Below, in pieces: positions 54,395 to 64,000 of a DNA stretch of 64,000 nt (its first letter is position 1; each line of letters opens with the position of its first letter). Position numbers and translations under genes: made by a program. The notes below the pieces were generated by a model. It was not told the origin of the DNA. It made no database searches and worked only from the letters and a program-made list of their open reading frames with translations. Source of the DNA: Ixodes scapularis (lineage: Eukaryota > Arthropoda > Arachnida > Ixodida > Ixodidae); contig NW_024609836.1 in assembly GCF_016920785.2 (NCBI RefSeq), positions 11,004,018 through 11,068,017 of the forward strand, in the 5' to 3' direction.

Positions 54395-55497
54395 GGTTCC
54401 AAGTAGTTGATCGTCTCCTCAGGAGTCTGTCAAAGAGAAAACAGTGTCTCGAAGTTCGTGGACGACATCGCTTACTAAACAGTCCCCCATTGGGGTACAA
54501 CTAATAATAATTCGGCGCCAGTCGCTAAAACAACATCCACAAAAACGGCTCCCAGAAGAAATGTTATCGCTTCTGTGTATAGCACCACTCAGGACTCAGG
54601 ACGAGTCAAGGCAGTTTCTCCACTTTAAAATAGTTATTTTGCTTTTCTTTACAAGTTGACTATTTAATATGGTCATTACAGTCACTAAGTCATTAAAGTC
54701 ACAATATAGAAGTCACTACTCACATCACGTACAATGATGAGTATACATATTCAGTGAAATAACATTGTGCTAACACAACCACGCCAGACATATCTGTACA
54801 CAGCACTTGCAGAAGCTTTGCAGCATCAGGAAGTGTTGTGGTTGAACTTCCCGTATTCCGTTTGTGATTGATGTGCAAGAAACTCATCAGGTGCGTTCTT
54901 GATAGAAAAAAGAAAACAAAAACATAAACTGGGCTGATTTATCAGTGCGATGCTGCACAGTACATTCGATAAACTAACCAAATGTTGTATTTAGGCACTT
55001 CGGTGTATTCCACATCTGCTTGAGGAGTGACTTCTGATAGGCGAGTTTTCAATACTTTGGTAGTTTAAGTACATTTATTTTGAATGCATGCAATTTCAGT
55101 CAAAAGATACCTAGAGTATAACAACAGTATTTACAATTTCCAGCACGTTTTAAGTCTATTCTGCACATGTTTTTGATCGCTGCATTTTTATTAGGGTTGG
55201 AGTATATTTTGTATGAAATAAATTAATATTTTCAGAAATCTACGTGAAAGATATTTTTTTGCCCTCTAATTTAGTATTTACGTATTTCAGAATGCAGAAA
55301 GAGTACGTCAACTGTAGTTTAAATAAAGGTATTTTGAAAATATATTCAGGAATATATTTTAGTACTAAGTAAAAAAAAAGAAAAGATTTGTATATTTTTG
55401 GTATATTTTTGTGTACTTATATGTAAGAACTGTACTTGAAATACACTCAAAATAGCATATGGTATATTTCAAACGTGAGTTTTCGCTAAGGGAGGCC

Positions 55498-55574
55498 TCC
55501 AGTGCATTGCCGAGAAAAGTTGTCGCCGCGTTTAGATAGTAAGGTCCTGATCCTTTGATATCATCTCTAGCCTT
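55498..55574. other. Short linker
   Basis: No feature seen. Confidence 0.4.
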
Positions 55575-55800
55575 TTTCCTCTACGTCGTCCTAAAAGTTG
55601 TCCTTGAGGTCGTCCGAGAGGTCGTCCTAGGCGTCGTCCTCGAGGTCGTCATAGAAGTCGTCTTTCAGGTCGTCCTCGAGGTCGTTTTAAAAGTCGTCGT
55701 TGAGGTCGTCCGAGAGGTCGTCCTTGTGGCGTCGTTCTCGTAATCGTTATAGAAGTCGTCCTGGAGGTCTTCCTAGACGTCGTCCTCGAGGTCGCCCTTC
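55575..55800 (+). repeat. 12-bp minisatellite (GAGGTCGTCCTN)
   Basis: Diverged units of GTCGTCCT-GAG recur with 12-base periodicity for about 225 bases. In one frame this reads VVLEVVREVVLGVVLE, a four-residue repeat, and in others RSS and RGR repeats. There is no start context or flanking exon, so it is treated as repeat DNA. Confidence 0.85.
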
Positions 55801-56129
55801 ACGGCGTGGATTGGAGGCTCAACTTTTTTTCATTCTCGATTTTCCGTCACGTCTCGTTTTAATGAACGAGCTTGAAAAAATACAGTTCTTGTATAATCCG
55901 CACGCGTAGATAGTCCGCATCGTCTAAAATTTAAAATTTTAAATATGTATGGTACGCGTACTATAGCCCTCATTTTTATACACCTCAGTCCAATCCAGCC
56001 AAGAAACCTTCTGCCTTAACGTAGAAAGGTTATTACTTGTGATATTCGAAAAATATGCACGTTTATTTGCACTATATTTAGCGAGCTGTTTTTATACACA
56101 TGGAGATACCTAGAAGGTCGCTTATGTCA
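55801..56129. other. No feature seen
   Basis: AT-rich; includes AAAATTTAAAATTTTAAAT near 55925. Confidence 0.4.
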
Positions 56130-57490
56130 CTATAGTGCCATTATACCTGATCTTATGTACGGTAGCTTATAATTTGTGATGAGCAAATCAAGCAATGTCG
56201 CCGAATCCGATGTGAATCTAGTAGGAGACATGACCACATTAATACAACCACCGATATTAATCAGCCAGTCCATTTGTGTTTTGTTGGGCTATCCGAAAGC
56301 ATATTTATATTGAAATCACTCCCATCATAATGTTATGCGTGTTCTCATTAGCATAACTGAAATATGTATATAGACAAGAAAATGGCGGCGTAGTACATCC
56401 ACTTGGTGGCTTGTAAAATACCAAGATGCCGTTACAATCCGCAAGCAGGGATTCCACTTCAAAGTCTACATTAACGCAGGATAATTCTTCTAGCATTTGG
56501 TTGGAAGCATTTTCCCTAACCATTAGCGACACGCCAACTCCACGATCAGTTGACCTGTTCAAAAAATAGCTCTTATACATCGGCAACTCAAATACATTAC
56601 TTTCATCAGTAGACCGCGTCTCTGATAACATAATAACATCAAACAAAAACGAAAACTCATTAAAAATAAATTAAGCTCAACTGTTATTTCGGGCTGACCG
56701 AGTATTTAAATGAATGCACTTAAAAGAAGCCAAATACTCATTGCCAAGGTAAGACTTTAGTTCAAATGCAACCAAATAGGTTTGTTCATCCATTTCGCAA
56801 AAGGCCACACGAAAAAAGAGTCCTGAAATTGCTTAGGTCAGGAGTCACAGGTCGGCCTCGCACTTGATAACAACAACTGCGTCGCCTTCTTTTCGCCTAA
56901 AGATCTTTCCATTCTTGTGCCACGAGTAGCGGCAGTCATGATCCTTCGCCCATTCCTTAGTTGGCCAGGGGAGGGCACGGTTGTGCCTTGTCATATTCTC
57001 AAGAGTGTAACCATCCCTTTCCTTTCGATCGAGTCCTTTCCTTTTATCGAACCATATATCACGAGTTGACTGTTGTGAAAAACGAACAATGATGCCGGGT
57101 ATCTAATCTGGTCGAGCTGGCAATCGGTTCATGGCCACAATCTCATTCTCTAAGAGCGTGGGCACATCCAGTTTTTATGCCAATTGGGTCAGTTGACTGG
57201 GAAGGTTTTCGTGCTCAGTTACCGGGATTCCATGTATCTTGAGATATAGCTTTCTCGATTGTCACTTGAGTGCGTTCATGTCTTGCGACATATTTGTTGC
57301 ACATTTACTTCTTTCTCGCGACCTTCAAGGCTTGTCACCCTTTTCCTTGAATCCTTTATCTCGCTGTCATGTTGACGCACGTGGTTTAGGATCTTGTCGT
57401 ACTGCGCCGATGTCGTGTTCACCGAGAGTTCTATCGCCGAAACAGTGTCTTTTAATACCATCCGAGAACCTAGTGCATGAACATTGACAC
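56130..57490 (-). mobile_element. LINE (CR1-like) fragment: end of ORF1 and start of ORF2 endonuclease
   Basis: On the minus strand a coiled-coil ORF1 piece comes first (57461-57276, SAIELSVNTTSAQYDKILNH). Next is the L1-transposase-like ORF1 C-terminus in broken frames (MNRLPARPD, PGIIVRFSQQSTRDIW, ALPWPTKEWAKDHDCRYSWH, FRRKEGDAVVVIKCEADL) ending near 56850. ORF2 follows at 56646 with FDVIMLSETRSTDES, RGVGVSLMV and YKPPSGC. A one-base shift leads to SDFNINML, then another shift to SPTRFTSDSATLLDLLITN near 56215. These are the ordered motifs of a LINE endonuclease. The RT is missing and the element is dead. Confidence 0.8.
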
Positions 57491-58734
57491 CAAGTGAAAC
57501 CTTGTGTAAAAAAAAAACAAAGTCACGAGGAATTCACCCGTAGACAAAAGCGTAAGAGAAAGCATTTTAGTAAATATGTTCCTAAATAAAATAAAACCGG
57601 CGTTCAGAGTACCAATCGTAAACAATTAAAAAATTGTAACACCTAATTAATGTTCGCGAGCCCTTAATTTTCGCAAATTTTGTGAAGTAAAACATTTGGG
57701 AAATTTAAAGACACGGGAAAATGTTGGTCCTTAACAGTTTCAATGCAGGTGTCTGGAATTTGCGAAATTTAGTGGCCGTGATTGTCCTCTGCAAACATTT
57801 CGGAAAAGAAAATGGGGCCGCGAAAATAACTGGTTTTACAATACCTACTTTATGAAGACACGCATAAAACACTGGTTATAGGTGTAAAAAAATACATAAA
57901 AATAGGCCTGGCCGTCGATTTAATAGGCCTGTTCGATTTGCCTGAACAGGCTGATCTAGTTACTCAGTGCAGGAATTTGCGCATTCGATTCGACCGGAGT
58001 TGCATGGCCGCTGCACTGGCGCGTTTGATTTATCAAAGTTCTGAACGAGTTCAAACACAGTTCCTCAAAACATTGCACCGGTGTTTGGCGCACGCGGGAC
58101 GCTGCCATTCGAAGGAGACGGATGACAGTGCACGACAGAGCCCGTGCCGTCTCATGCTTTGACCGTGCAGTGCTCCAGCGAAGTTGTCGCTCGTGCAGAA
58201 AGACTGTAGTTCCCTCGATGGCACTGCGGCAGCGGTGGCGTAGCGCAGCAAAAGACGGGAGCAGATGACGGGAGCAGATGACGGGAGCAGACGATGAGAG
58301 GAGACGACATTCGCGGTGCCATTTCTCGGAGAACTTGTTCGAATGTCTGCCATGTTTAAAAATAACGCCGAGACCGAGGTTAGATTTTTCTCTCATGGAT
58401 GATAAAATGTACACCCCTATGTGGACGCGGGAGCGAGATCCCAGCGGAAGGCAGCTCAAATTTGATATTTTGAAGACTTCTTACACACCCCCTCGCGCAG
58501 TTTTGGCTCCCTGTGGTAAATGTTGAAGGATTGCGTCACGCAAATTGTTTATTTTTTCTGCTACGTGGTAGTATGCTGATAATATTCATAAAATACGCAG
58601 GAAAAACATTACGTTCTTGAGAGCTCCCGCCTTCAGTAGCTCTTGGATGCAGACTGACGGCTCCGGTGCATTGTAGAGGTCTGCGATTTAATATATGTGG
58701 AGCGCAAGTTCGTCTGCTTCTTTTAGTAGGGGTT
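57491..58734. other. No gene seen; short 13-bp tandem at 58256-58296
   Basis: Four diverged copies of GACGGGAGCAGAT lie in tandem. Frames of up to 167 codons on the minus strand (57956-58459) have no domain and read through the tandem. Confidence 0.45.
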
Positions 58735-58872
58735 GTGGTGACGTCAGAACGCCGAGCTCTGATTGGTTCTGAATGAAGGATGGTGGGTAGAACGCAATAG
58801 CTTGATTTGAGGTCTACCCGCTATCCTACAATCAGGGCCAATCAGAGCTGGGGGGCGTTCTGACGTCACCGC
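58735..58872. repeat. Foldback MITE, 138 bp
   Basis: GTGGTGACGTCAGAACGCC ... GCTCTGATTGG pairs with CCAATCAGAGCT ... GGCGTTCTGACGTCACCGC. Inner sequences AAGGATGGTGGGTAGA / TCTACCCGCTATCCT extend the stem. Confidence 0.85.
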
Positions 58873-59850
58873 ATCTCCTGCGCAAAAAGCAGACGACTCG
58901 CTCTCTGCATTGGCACTGGCACGTGCCCGTGGCTGAGCATAATACTGCATGCTTTGTCCGCTGGCATCTTTGCCGCCCACTAACGGGCCTGGGAAAAAAA
59001 ACGCCGAGAGTCGGCACTGGCTTGGTAGTTCCAGGCGGATCTTTTATGAGAATTTGAAGAAACGTTTCAATTTGACGTCAAAATGACGGTCGATAGCTGT
59101 TCGGCCCAAGCGGCGCTCTCGTCAAGCCATTGTCTGCAAAGTGTCCGCTACCACGCGCTCCAGCGCGCTCCCGCCAGTAACTTCCGACATGAAATCATCC
59201 TGATGCCGGAAATCTTTCGTCGAAATTGGGAACTCGAGGAATTTTGAATAAATATACATTTGCTGAATGAACGTAAATTCTATCGTGGCGTACGCAGTCG
59301 AAGGACGCGAACGCTTACGGAAATCATAGCGAGCGGACAGGAACCGTTAAAAATGCAGACAGAAAGACAGAAACGCATTCCGTGACGAAAACGTTTTAAT
59401 TACGCTCGAATAAAGAAACATCCGCAGAAAAAAAAGTCGTTTATATACATTAAAACAAATAAAACGCGAATTAGCTCATCAAACCGCGAATAATTTAATG
59501 TAGCGTACGACGTGGCGGGGAGAAACGAGAGCCAATCGATGCAGACGACACCCTGCGCTTCCGCTCCAAAAGCCGATCACAGCGCCAGTCCTGATGGTGT
59601 GGCTGCACTTGGACTTAATATTTTCACTCAATTAATCGCTCCAATTTAGTTGAAAAACTAATCGATTATTCGCTTGTGGTAGCTTCGAGGCATAGTATAT
59701 GAGAAGTGTCAAACTGCTCGTTTTGTTTTTATTATTTTTATATGTCGACAGTGGCGCAATGTACAGCCTCATTTAAAACCTGGCGCGTACACCGCCTACA
59801 AAAAGAAAACAGGGGAAAGCAATTCTAAAATATTGTAAACGATTACTTAG
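58873..59850. other. No gene seen
   Basis: Short frames only. TTAATCGATTATTCG-like and ACTAATCGATTA motifs near 59640-59675 and 60040-60060 may be MITE subterminal repeats. Confidence 0.4.
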
Positions 59851-59940
59851 GCCTTTTAATCACTGTAGATGACACTTGTATTTAATGCTGGAGTGACACT
59901 TCAGCATTAAATACAATTGTCACCTACAACGATTAAAAGC
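59851..59940. repeat. Foldback, 90 bp
   Basis: GCCTTTTAATCACTGTAG ... TGTATTTAATGCTGGAGTG pairs with CACTTCAGCATTAAATACA ... CTACAACGATTAAAAGC. Almost no loop. Confidence 0.85.
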
Positions 59941-60238
59941 AGGCGTTTTTACTCTCTCCTCCTAATTTCTATTTTAAAAGCAAATGGATTGGACCGGTAA
60001 ACATACATATTCTAGATTGAAGCCCTAATCAATCAATCACACGGCTAATCGATCCATTTTCCAGCCTAGTCGAGGCAATGTTTCTACAATGCAACCTATG
60101 TAACGACTAATAGATACTTACAGTACATGCACACGTTTGGTGCACTGGTGTTAACCGGTGCAAGTAAATCGAACACGCCCACACCGGAAAAATTGTGGTT
60201 GCCATAATATCGTGAAGAAGATACTGCACTCGATATAT
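59941..60238. other. No feature seen
   Basis: AT-rich linker. Confidence 0.4.
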
Positions 60239-60997
60239 AGAGGGTATTCCACTTAACTCGAGTCAAGGTTTAAAAAAATGTTGGTGCATTTTAGGTAGAC
60301 GAAATTAAACAAATAAGTTTGTTCAATGCTTGGAGCGAGTCAGGCTATTTTTGTTTGTATTTTGCCCAATTAACAAAAATAATAAAAATTTATTAATTAT
60401 TTTTCGAAATATTTAAGTTAGAGGAAAAGTTCCAATGATAAAGTTGTACAGCGTCCTCAGAAACATCCAATTAAGCGTTTTTTTTTTATCAAGAAACCTT
60501 CACACCTTTGTTTTTATGGGCTTCAAAAAAAGTTTGGTAATTATGAAGAAAATGTATGACTGCGCATGTGCACCTTGTGTTGCAGCGATTCCAGCCGTGG
60601 CTTGAATAAACTAGGCATGCATGTTGAATAGAGCACTGTTGACTGAACGCTGTTAACAAATTCGTGTTTTTTGTGTGTGTGTGTGTGGCTTCTTTATAAT
60701 CAGGCACTCTTTTTGAAGCCCGGAAATACGAACCGTGTTAGATATTTCTTGATAAAAAACCATTAAATTAGATGTTTCTGAGGACGCTCTAGAACTTTGT
60801 TGTTGGAAATTTCGCTCTAAATTTAATATATAGAAAGTTACTTATTAGTTTTAAATAATTAGTTAATTCGGCAAAATACAAAAAAAAAATAGCCTGATTT
60901 GATCTAAACAATGAACAAACTTATGCGTTTGGTTTCGTCTTCGTAAAATACCCCAAAATATTTTAAAACCTTGGCTCAAGTTACGTGGAATACCCTG
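60239..60997. mobile_element. MITE with very long (~240-bp) inverted repeats
   Basis: Left tip AGAGGGTATTCCAC, right tip GTGGAATACCCTG. Complementarity continues inward through AAACCTTGGCTCAAG, TTTGTTCA-TG, AATAGCCTGA and the GCGTCCTCAGAAACATC / GATGTTTCTGAGGACGC pair at about 60450-60470 and 60770-60787. TATA-type sequence flanks both sides, consistent with TA target preference. The loop contains a (GT)n at 60670. No transposase. Confidence 0.85.
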
Positions 60998-61023
60998 TGT
61001 ATATATATATATATATATATATA
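60998..61023. repeat. (TA)n microsatellite at MITE border
   Basis: About 24 bases of alternating TA directly after the MITE's right tip. Confidence 0.95.
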
Positions 61024-61389
61024 CGTTTGAAATGGCCCGCTTCGGTCGAGGTCAACGGAGCGAAAACGACGACAGCTATAGATTCACTTCCTCAGACGTA
61101 CTTTCCTCCGCGACATGCCATGCCAGGTTTCCTGGTGACAGCCGACGCTTTTCAGGGTCACGATATATTTTTTTCGATAACTATGGCGATGTGTATCAGT
61201 CCAGGTATCGAACGAGGAAGTGAAATAAAAAAACAAAACAAAAAAAAAAAACGTTGCATTTTATGTCGACACTCGTGCTCTCGATAAGAACAACAACCTA
61301 CCTCGGCATGAGGTATGCGCGGTTCTTAATGGTTCAGAAATTGACCGCCATTTCTCGCGGTTTTGTATATATATAGAATCGATTCTCGC
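61024..61389. other. No gene seen
   Basis: Short frames, then a broken A-run at 61227-61250. Confidence 0.4.
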
Positions 61390-61560
61390 GGGACGGTGGC
61401 CAAGTGTAGTTTCTACGTAGAAGACCTTGTTGTTGGGCTAGTTGGTGTTGACTCGAGTGAACCATGGTTAAAAGCGCTAAAAAGACGTACACAAGATAGA
61501 AGACAAGCACGGGCGCTACGTGTTTGTCTTCTATGTCCCCACGTAGCCGGGAGGGAGGAA
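61390..61560 (+). repeat. Dispersed-repeat fragment with GATAGAAGACAAGCAC hairpin
   Basis: GTTGTTGGGCTAGTTGGTG, AAAGCGCTAAAAAGACG and ACACAAGATAGAAGACAAGC occur in order. From memory this arrangement is common at the 5' ends of tick retroelements; that link is unverified. GATAGAAGACAAGCAC (about 61494) pairs with GTGTTTGTCTTCTATGTC (about 61521) to form a hairpin. Confidence 0.45.
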
Positions 61561-61932
61561 ATACCAAACTGCCGTACTTGCCGATCGGAAGGCAAGATAC
61601 AATTCCGAGCGTTCCTCCTACCACTGGGTCGACGTTTTCCCCGGCTCCGCTCCGCATTATCCTCACATAGCAATTACTTTATTCTAGTCGCCAAGCCGGT
61701 GACGTGAATGAGACCATACTCGGAAGAAAACAGTGTCGGACCGCGTGTACACGTGTGGCTTCCGAACAAATTTCAGTTGAGCGAGCGCTTGCACGAGATG
61801 TTGGCACTCTCAAGTACTAAGGAAGCAGGCCCTCGCGTTCAACGGCAATGCCAAAATATTGTTTCACTAAAGATACACGCGCCAGCGCCTTGCCTTTGAT
61901 CGGGCTTCGAGGGCACGTGCGAACGCTCTTAG
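61561..61932. other. No gene seen
   Basis: Frames on both strands at 61334-61707 are open but domainless. Confidence 0.4.
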
Positions 61933-61938
61933 TGGCAG

Positions 61939-62442
61939 CCAACGTTACTAAAACACTCAGTTGGGAAACTCGCCGTCGAAACCTGGGCCGCTGGCGTCCA
62001 CCGAGACCGAGCTAAATGCGACAACAGCGCCACTCTTTATCATTTGTCTGTACTATGGTCACCTCGAGCTTTTCGAAAGCCTGTTTTTTGCGTAAAAACA
62101 AACGGAAAATACTCTTTTTGTATGAAATTTATTAGAGTTTAGTACCAAATGATGGGCGCGTGATGTTTTGATCATCTTTAGTTCGCAAGGTTTTGCGGAA
62201 CAATTAATATTGTTTTTATAAAACCATGCCTCAGCGGGCCTTTCAGGTAGCGCGTCCCGACCTAGGTGCATTTTAACTTCAGTAGTTCAACGCGGCGCGT
62301 CCGCCGGGGAGACGGGGTGGCATCTCTGTCAAAGCCAAAAATAGAAGTCACGGGCGGTTCCTCGAGTGGCCGCTGCGGGAGGAATGGTTTTTCGAATGGC
62401 TCGCTGCGGGAGTTTCCCAACTGAGTGTTTTAGTAACGTTGG
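61939..62442. mobile_element. MITE, 504 bp, perfect 33-bp TIR and 6-bp TSD
   Basis: CCAACGTTACTAAAACACTC... (61939-61971) is exactly complementary to 62410-62442. TGGCAG flanks both sides (61933-61938 and 62443-62448). The interior is GC-rich, with GCTGCGGGAG and CGAATGG motifs repeated near the right end. Perfect TIRs point to a young insertion. The superfamily is unclear from a 6-bp duplication alone. Confidence 0.88.
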
Positions 62443-62506
62443 TGGCAGCGGAAGCTACCCATTCGAGTCTGTTTAGCTCATTCGGTTAACCCATCTAGTA
62501 CCCAAG

Positions 62507-62693
62507 TTACACTGGCACTTTTAACCGCAGTTAAGTGTGACCAAGTGCAGGCTTAACTGCGGTTAAGTGTGCATCCTAAACCCCAGTTATGCTTAAGTAT
62601 GGCTAGCAGTTATTGCGAACTATGGCACCTCTAACCGCAGTTAAGTCTGGCCTCTGTCAACTGTTAACTGGGATTAAGGATGCGAGTGTCACT
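62507..62693. mobile_element. Small palindromic MITE with TTAACCGCAGTTAA motifs
   Basis: ACACTGGCACTTTTAACCGC at the left and, in reverse complement, ACACTCGCATCCTTAATCCC at the right. Inside, TTAACCGCAGTTAAGTGTG is followed by GGCTTAACTGCGGTTAAGTG and again CTAACCGCAGTTAAG. Several nested stems are possible. Confidence 0.7.
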
Positions 62694-64000
62694 AAGGGTA
62701 TAGACGCTTTCAGCGAGTCAGTTACTCGAGCTGCCGCCAGTCGGCGCGCCCTTCGCGCGCTTTTCTGGCCGCCATAGCCGACCTTCAGTTTCCCGCCGTT
62801 GCTACGCGTTCTGTGCTGCACAGGCCACCATCGGAGCTTCGTTTTCGTGTTCTTTTATGTTCCGCATTGAAATCTTGTATTTTCCTTTGGTCTTTTCGAT
62901 ATTTAGGACTTTCATTTAATCATTTAAAATTTATATTTCGATATAGCTCTTGGGTGATTTCAGATAAGATCGACCAAAGGGTGGCTGGTCGACATTTTTA
63001 AATCAACTGATGTTTTTATATGACATTGTCTAGTGTCTGGTATAAACGAATCCACACTTAGTTTTGACCAGAAAAAAAATTTGGAGACAAGAAAAATCGT
63101 AAGGCAGGGAGAGGTGGACAGTTGCAATAACGCGCACTGATGGAGGGGGCAAGTTTGAAAGTGAATAATTAAAACAATAAAATTAGGAGAATTTTAAAAC
63201 TTTTTACAAACAAACTATGGGTACAACTTGCTTGTAATATAAAGTAATAATATTTATTAAAAAATTATTTAGTTTTCTAAAAATTGCCAAACATGCCTGC
63301 TCGAACGACAAATGGCAAACTTTGGAAATCTGTATCTCATGAAATAATTTAATCATTATTACATAACTTGCAGACATTATTTTACTAATATATGGCTATT
63401 ATTGAAAAAATAAATAAGGTATCTGAGTGACACAATAGTTACAATATATTTAGGCAAACATGGGAAAAAAATCAAACAAAAAAAAATTCCAATGCGAATA
63501 AAAAAAAAAACACCACCTTCGATTTTTTTTAAATTTGGGTACCCTGTTATACTCTATTTCGGAATTCATTTCTATTAAAAACATGTTGCATCATTGCACT
63601 GTGAAAGAAGAAACAACTCCCCAAAGTAGGGTCCTTTTTCAAAGCCTAGACTTAGCAGTGTCCTATACAAGAAGTGACTCTGAGTTCCAGTTTCATGAAA
63701 CTTGCAGAAATCTTTTATGTATGTTTATTCAGATGAGGTCATTGATAAAAAGAGCAATCGGTCACACAGTAAAAGGGAGGAGAAACTATATACAGCATTT
63801 TACATAAGCGTACAAAGTGGTATCATATTAGAGACTAATGATTTGAGAAATGATGATGCAGTGTGAAGTTGTACCTTCCGGTATATTTTACATCTAAAGT
63901 AAAATAAATAACTTTACTTCCACACACAAAAACAAACATATAATAGTAAGATATTTAGGTTGGCTGTGTATTTACGATTACAAACAATTTCAGGTGACGG
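62694..64000. other. No gene seen; strongly AT-rich
   Basis: Frames of 62 (62813-63001) and 90 codons (63535-63807) are open but have no domain. 63200-63530 is very AT-rich with A-runs. No terminal repeats found. Confidence 0.45.

Larger units (their letters stand above)
52169..55497. mobile_element. Element with CTCCCTTAGC inverted ends, ~3.3 kb, split by a TTAA MITE
   Basis: CTCCCTTAGCAAAAAG at 52169 and, in reverse complement, CTCCCTTAGCGAAAACTC at 55497. Both ends are followed by GAAATATA/ACTTGAA(A)-rich sequence (52195-52310 and 55200-55465). The interior is AT-rich with GTATATTTT-type near-repeats. No transposase frame. A second element (52603-54394) lies inside. Confidence 0.6.

Noticed and set aside
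57956..58459. 167-codon minus frame
   Set aside because: Reads through a 13-bp tandem repeat and has no domain.

Overview
The window looks like intergenic DNA from a large, repeat-rich arthropod genome. An ixodid tick is the best guess, by inference: the sulfotransferase copy is of a type expanded in ticks, and P-element/THAP9-like, MULE-like, CACTA-like and CR1-like relics sit together with very abundant short inverted-repeat elements, several flanked by TTAA. Base composition is mixed, with GC-rich islets and AT-rich stretches. I find no intact host gene, rRNA or functional tRNA, and no bacterial, plasmid or CRISPR feature. Nearly every open frame is short and has no recognisable domain; the exceptions are broken transposase, polymerase or sulfotransferase copies. 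Layout, 0-17.7 kb: a 1.8-kb hAT-type element opens the window with a perfect 8-bp target duplication (263-2075) and carries another inverted-repeat element and a G-tract array. A 343-bp tandem duplication (3.2-3.8 kb), a 35-bp minisatellite (5.8 kb) and a three-arm foldback (6.2-6.9 kb) follow. Two TTAA-type elements abut on one shared TTAA (7571-8588 and 8585-10084). After a GTAACG-rich hAT-like element comes a Ty3/gypsy relic on the minus strand (12.4-14.7 kb), broken by an in-frame stop and frameshifts and cut off in the integrase. An intronless cytosolic sulfotransferase pseudogene with three frameshifts is at 16.7-17.6 kb. Layout, 17.7-40 kb: foldbacks, a TA-flanked MITE, a LINE endonuclease fragment next to a third TTAA element, and a TAGACAG-ended element lead to a 17-bp satellite with 51-bp higher-order periodicity. 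That satellite occurs twice (25.95-26.24 and 30.49-30.77 kb) on either side of a decayed MULE transposase (27.7-29.8 kb). tRNA-like SINE heads, a perfect 43-bp-arm foldback and a 728-bp hAT MITE with 8-bp TSD follow. Layout, 40-64 kb: a 3.65-kb inverted-repeat region with no recognised transposase, a P-element/THAP9-like relic with recognisable splice sites (43.7-45.9 kb), a CACTA/Tnp2-like transposase exon with one stop (46.6-47.6 kb), LINE fragments (49.7-50.4 and 56.1-57.5 kb), two copies of an element loaded with CACGTG/TGACGTCA-rich arrays (50.5-52.0 kb), a 3.3-kb element with a TTAA element nested inside it (52.2-55.5 kb), a 12-bp minisatellite, and several late MITEs, including one at 61939-62442 with a perfect 33-bp TIR and a 6-bp TSD. 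Nothing here acts as an operon or pathway. The organising principle is nested transposon insertion, with internal arrays expanding inside some elements. Most boundaries were read by eye from inverted repeats and may be off by a few bases.
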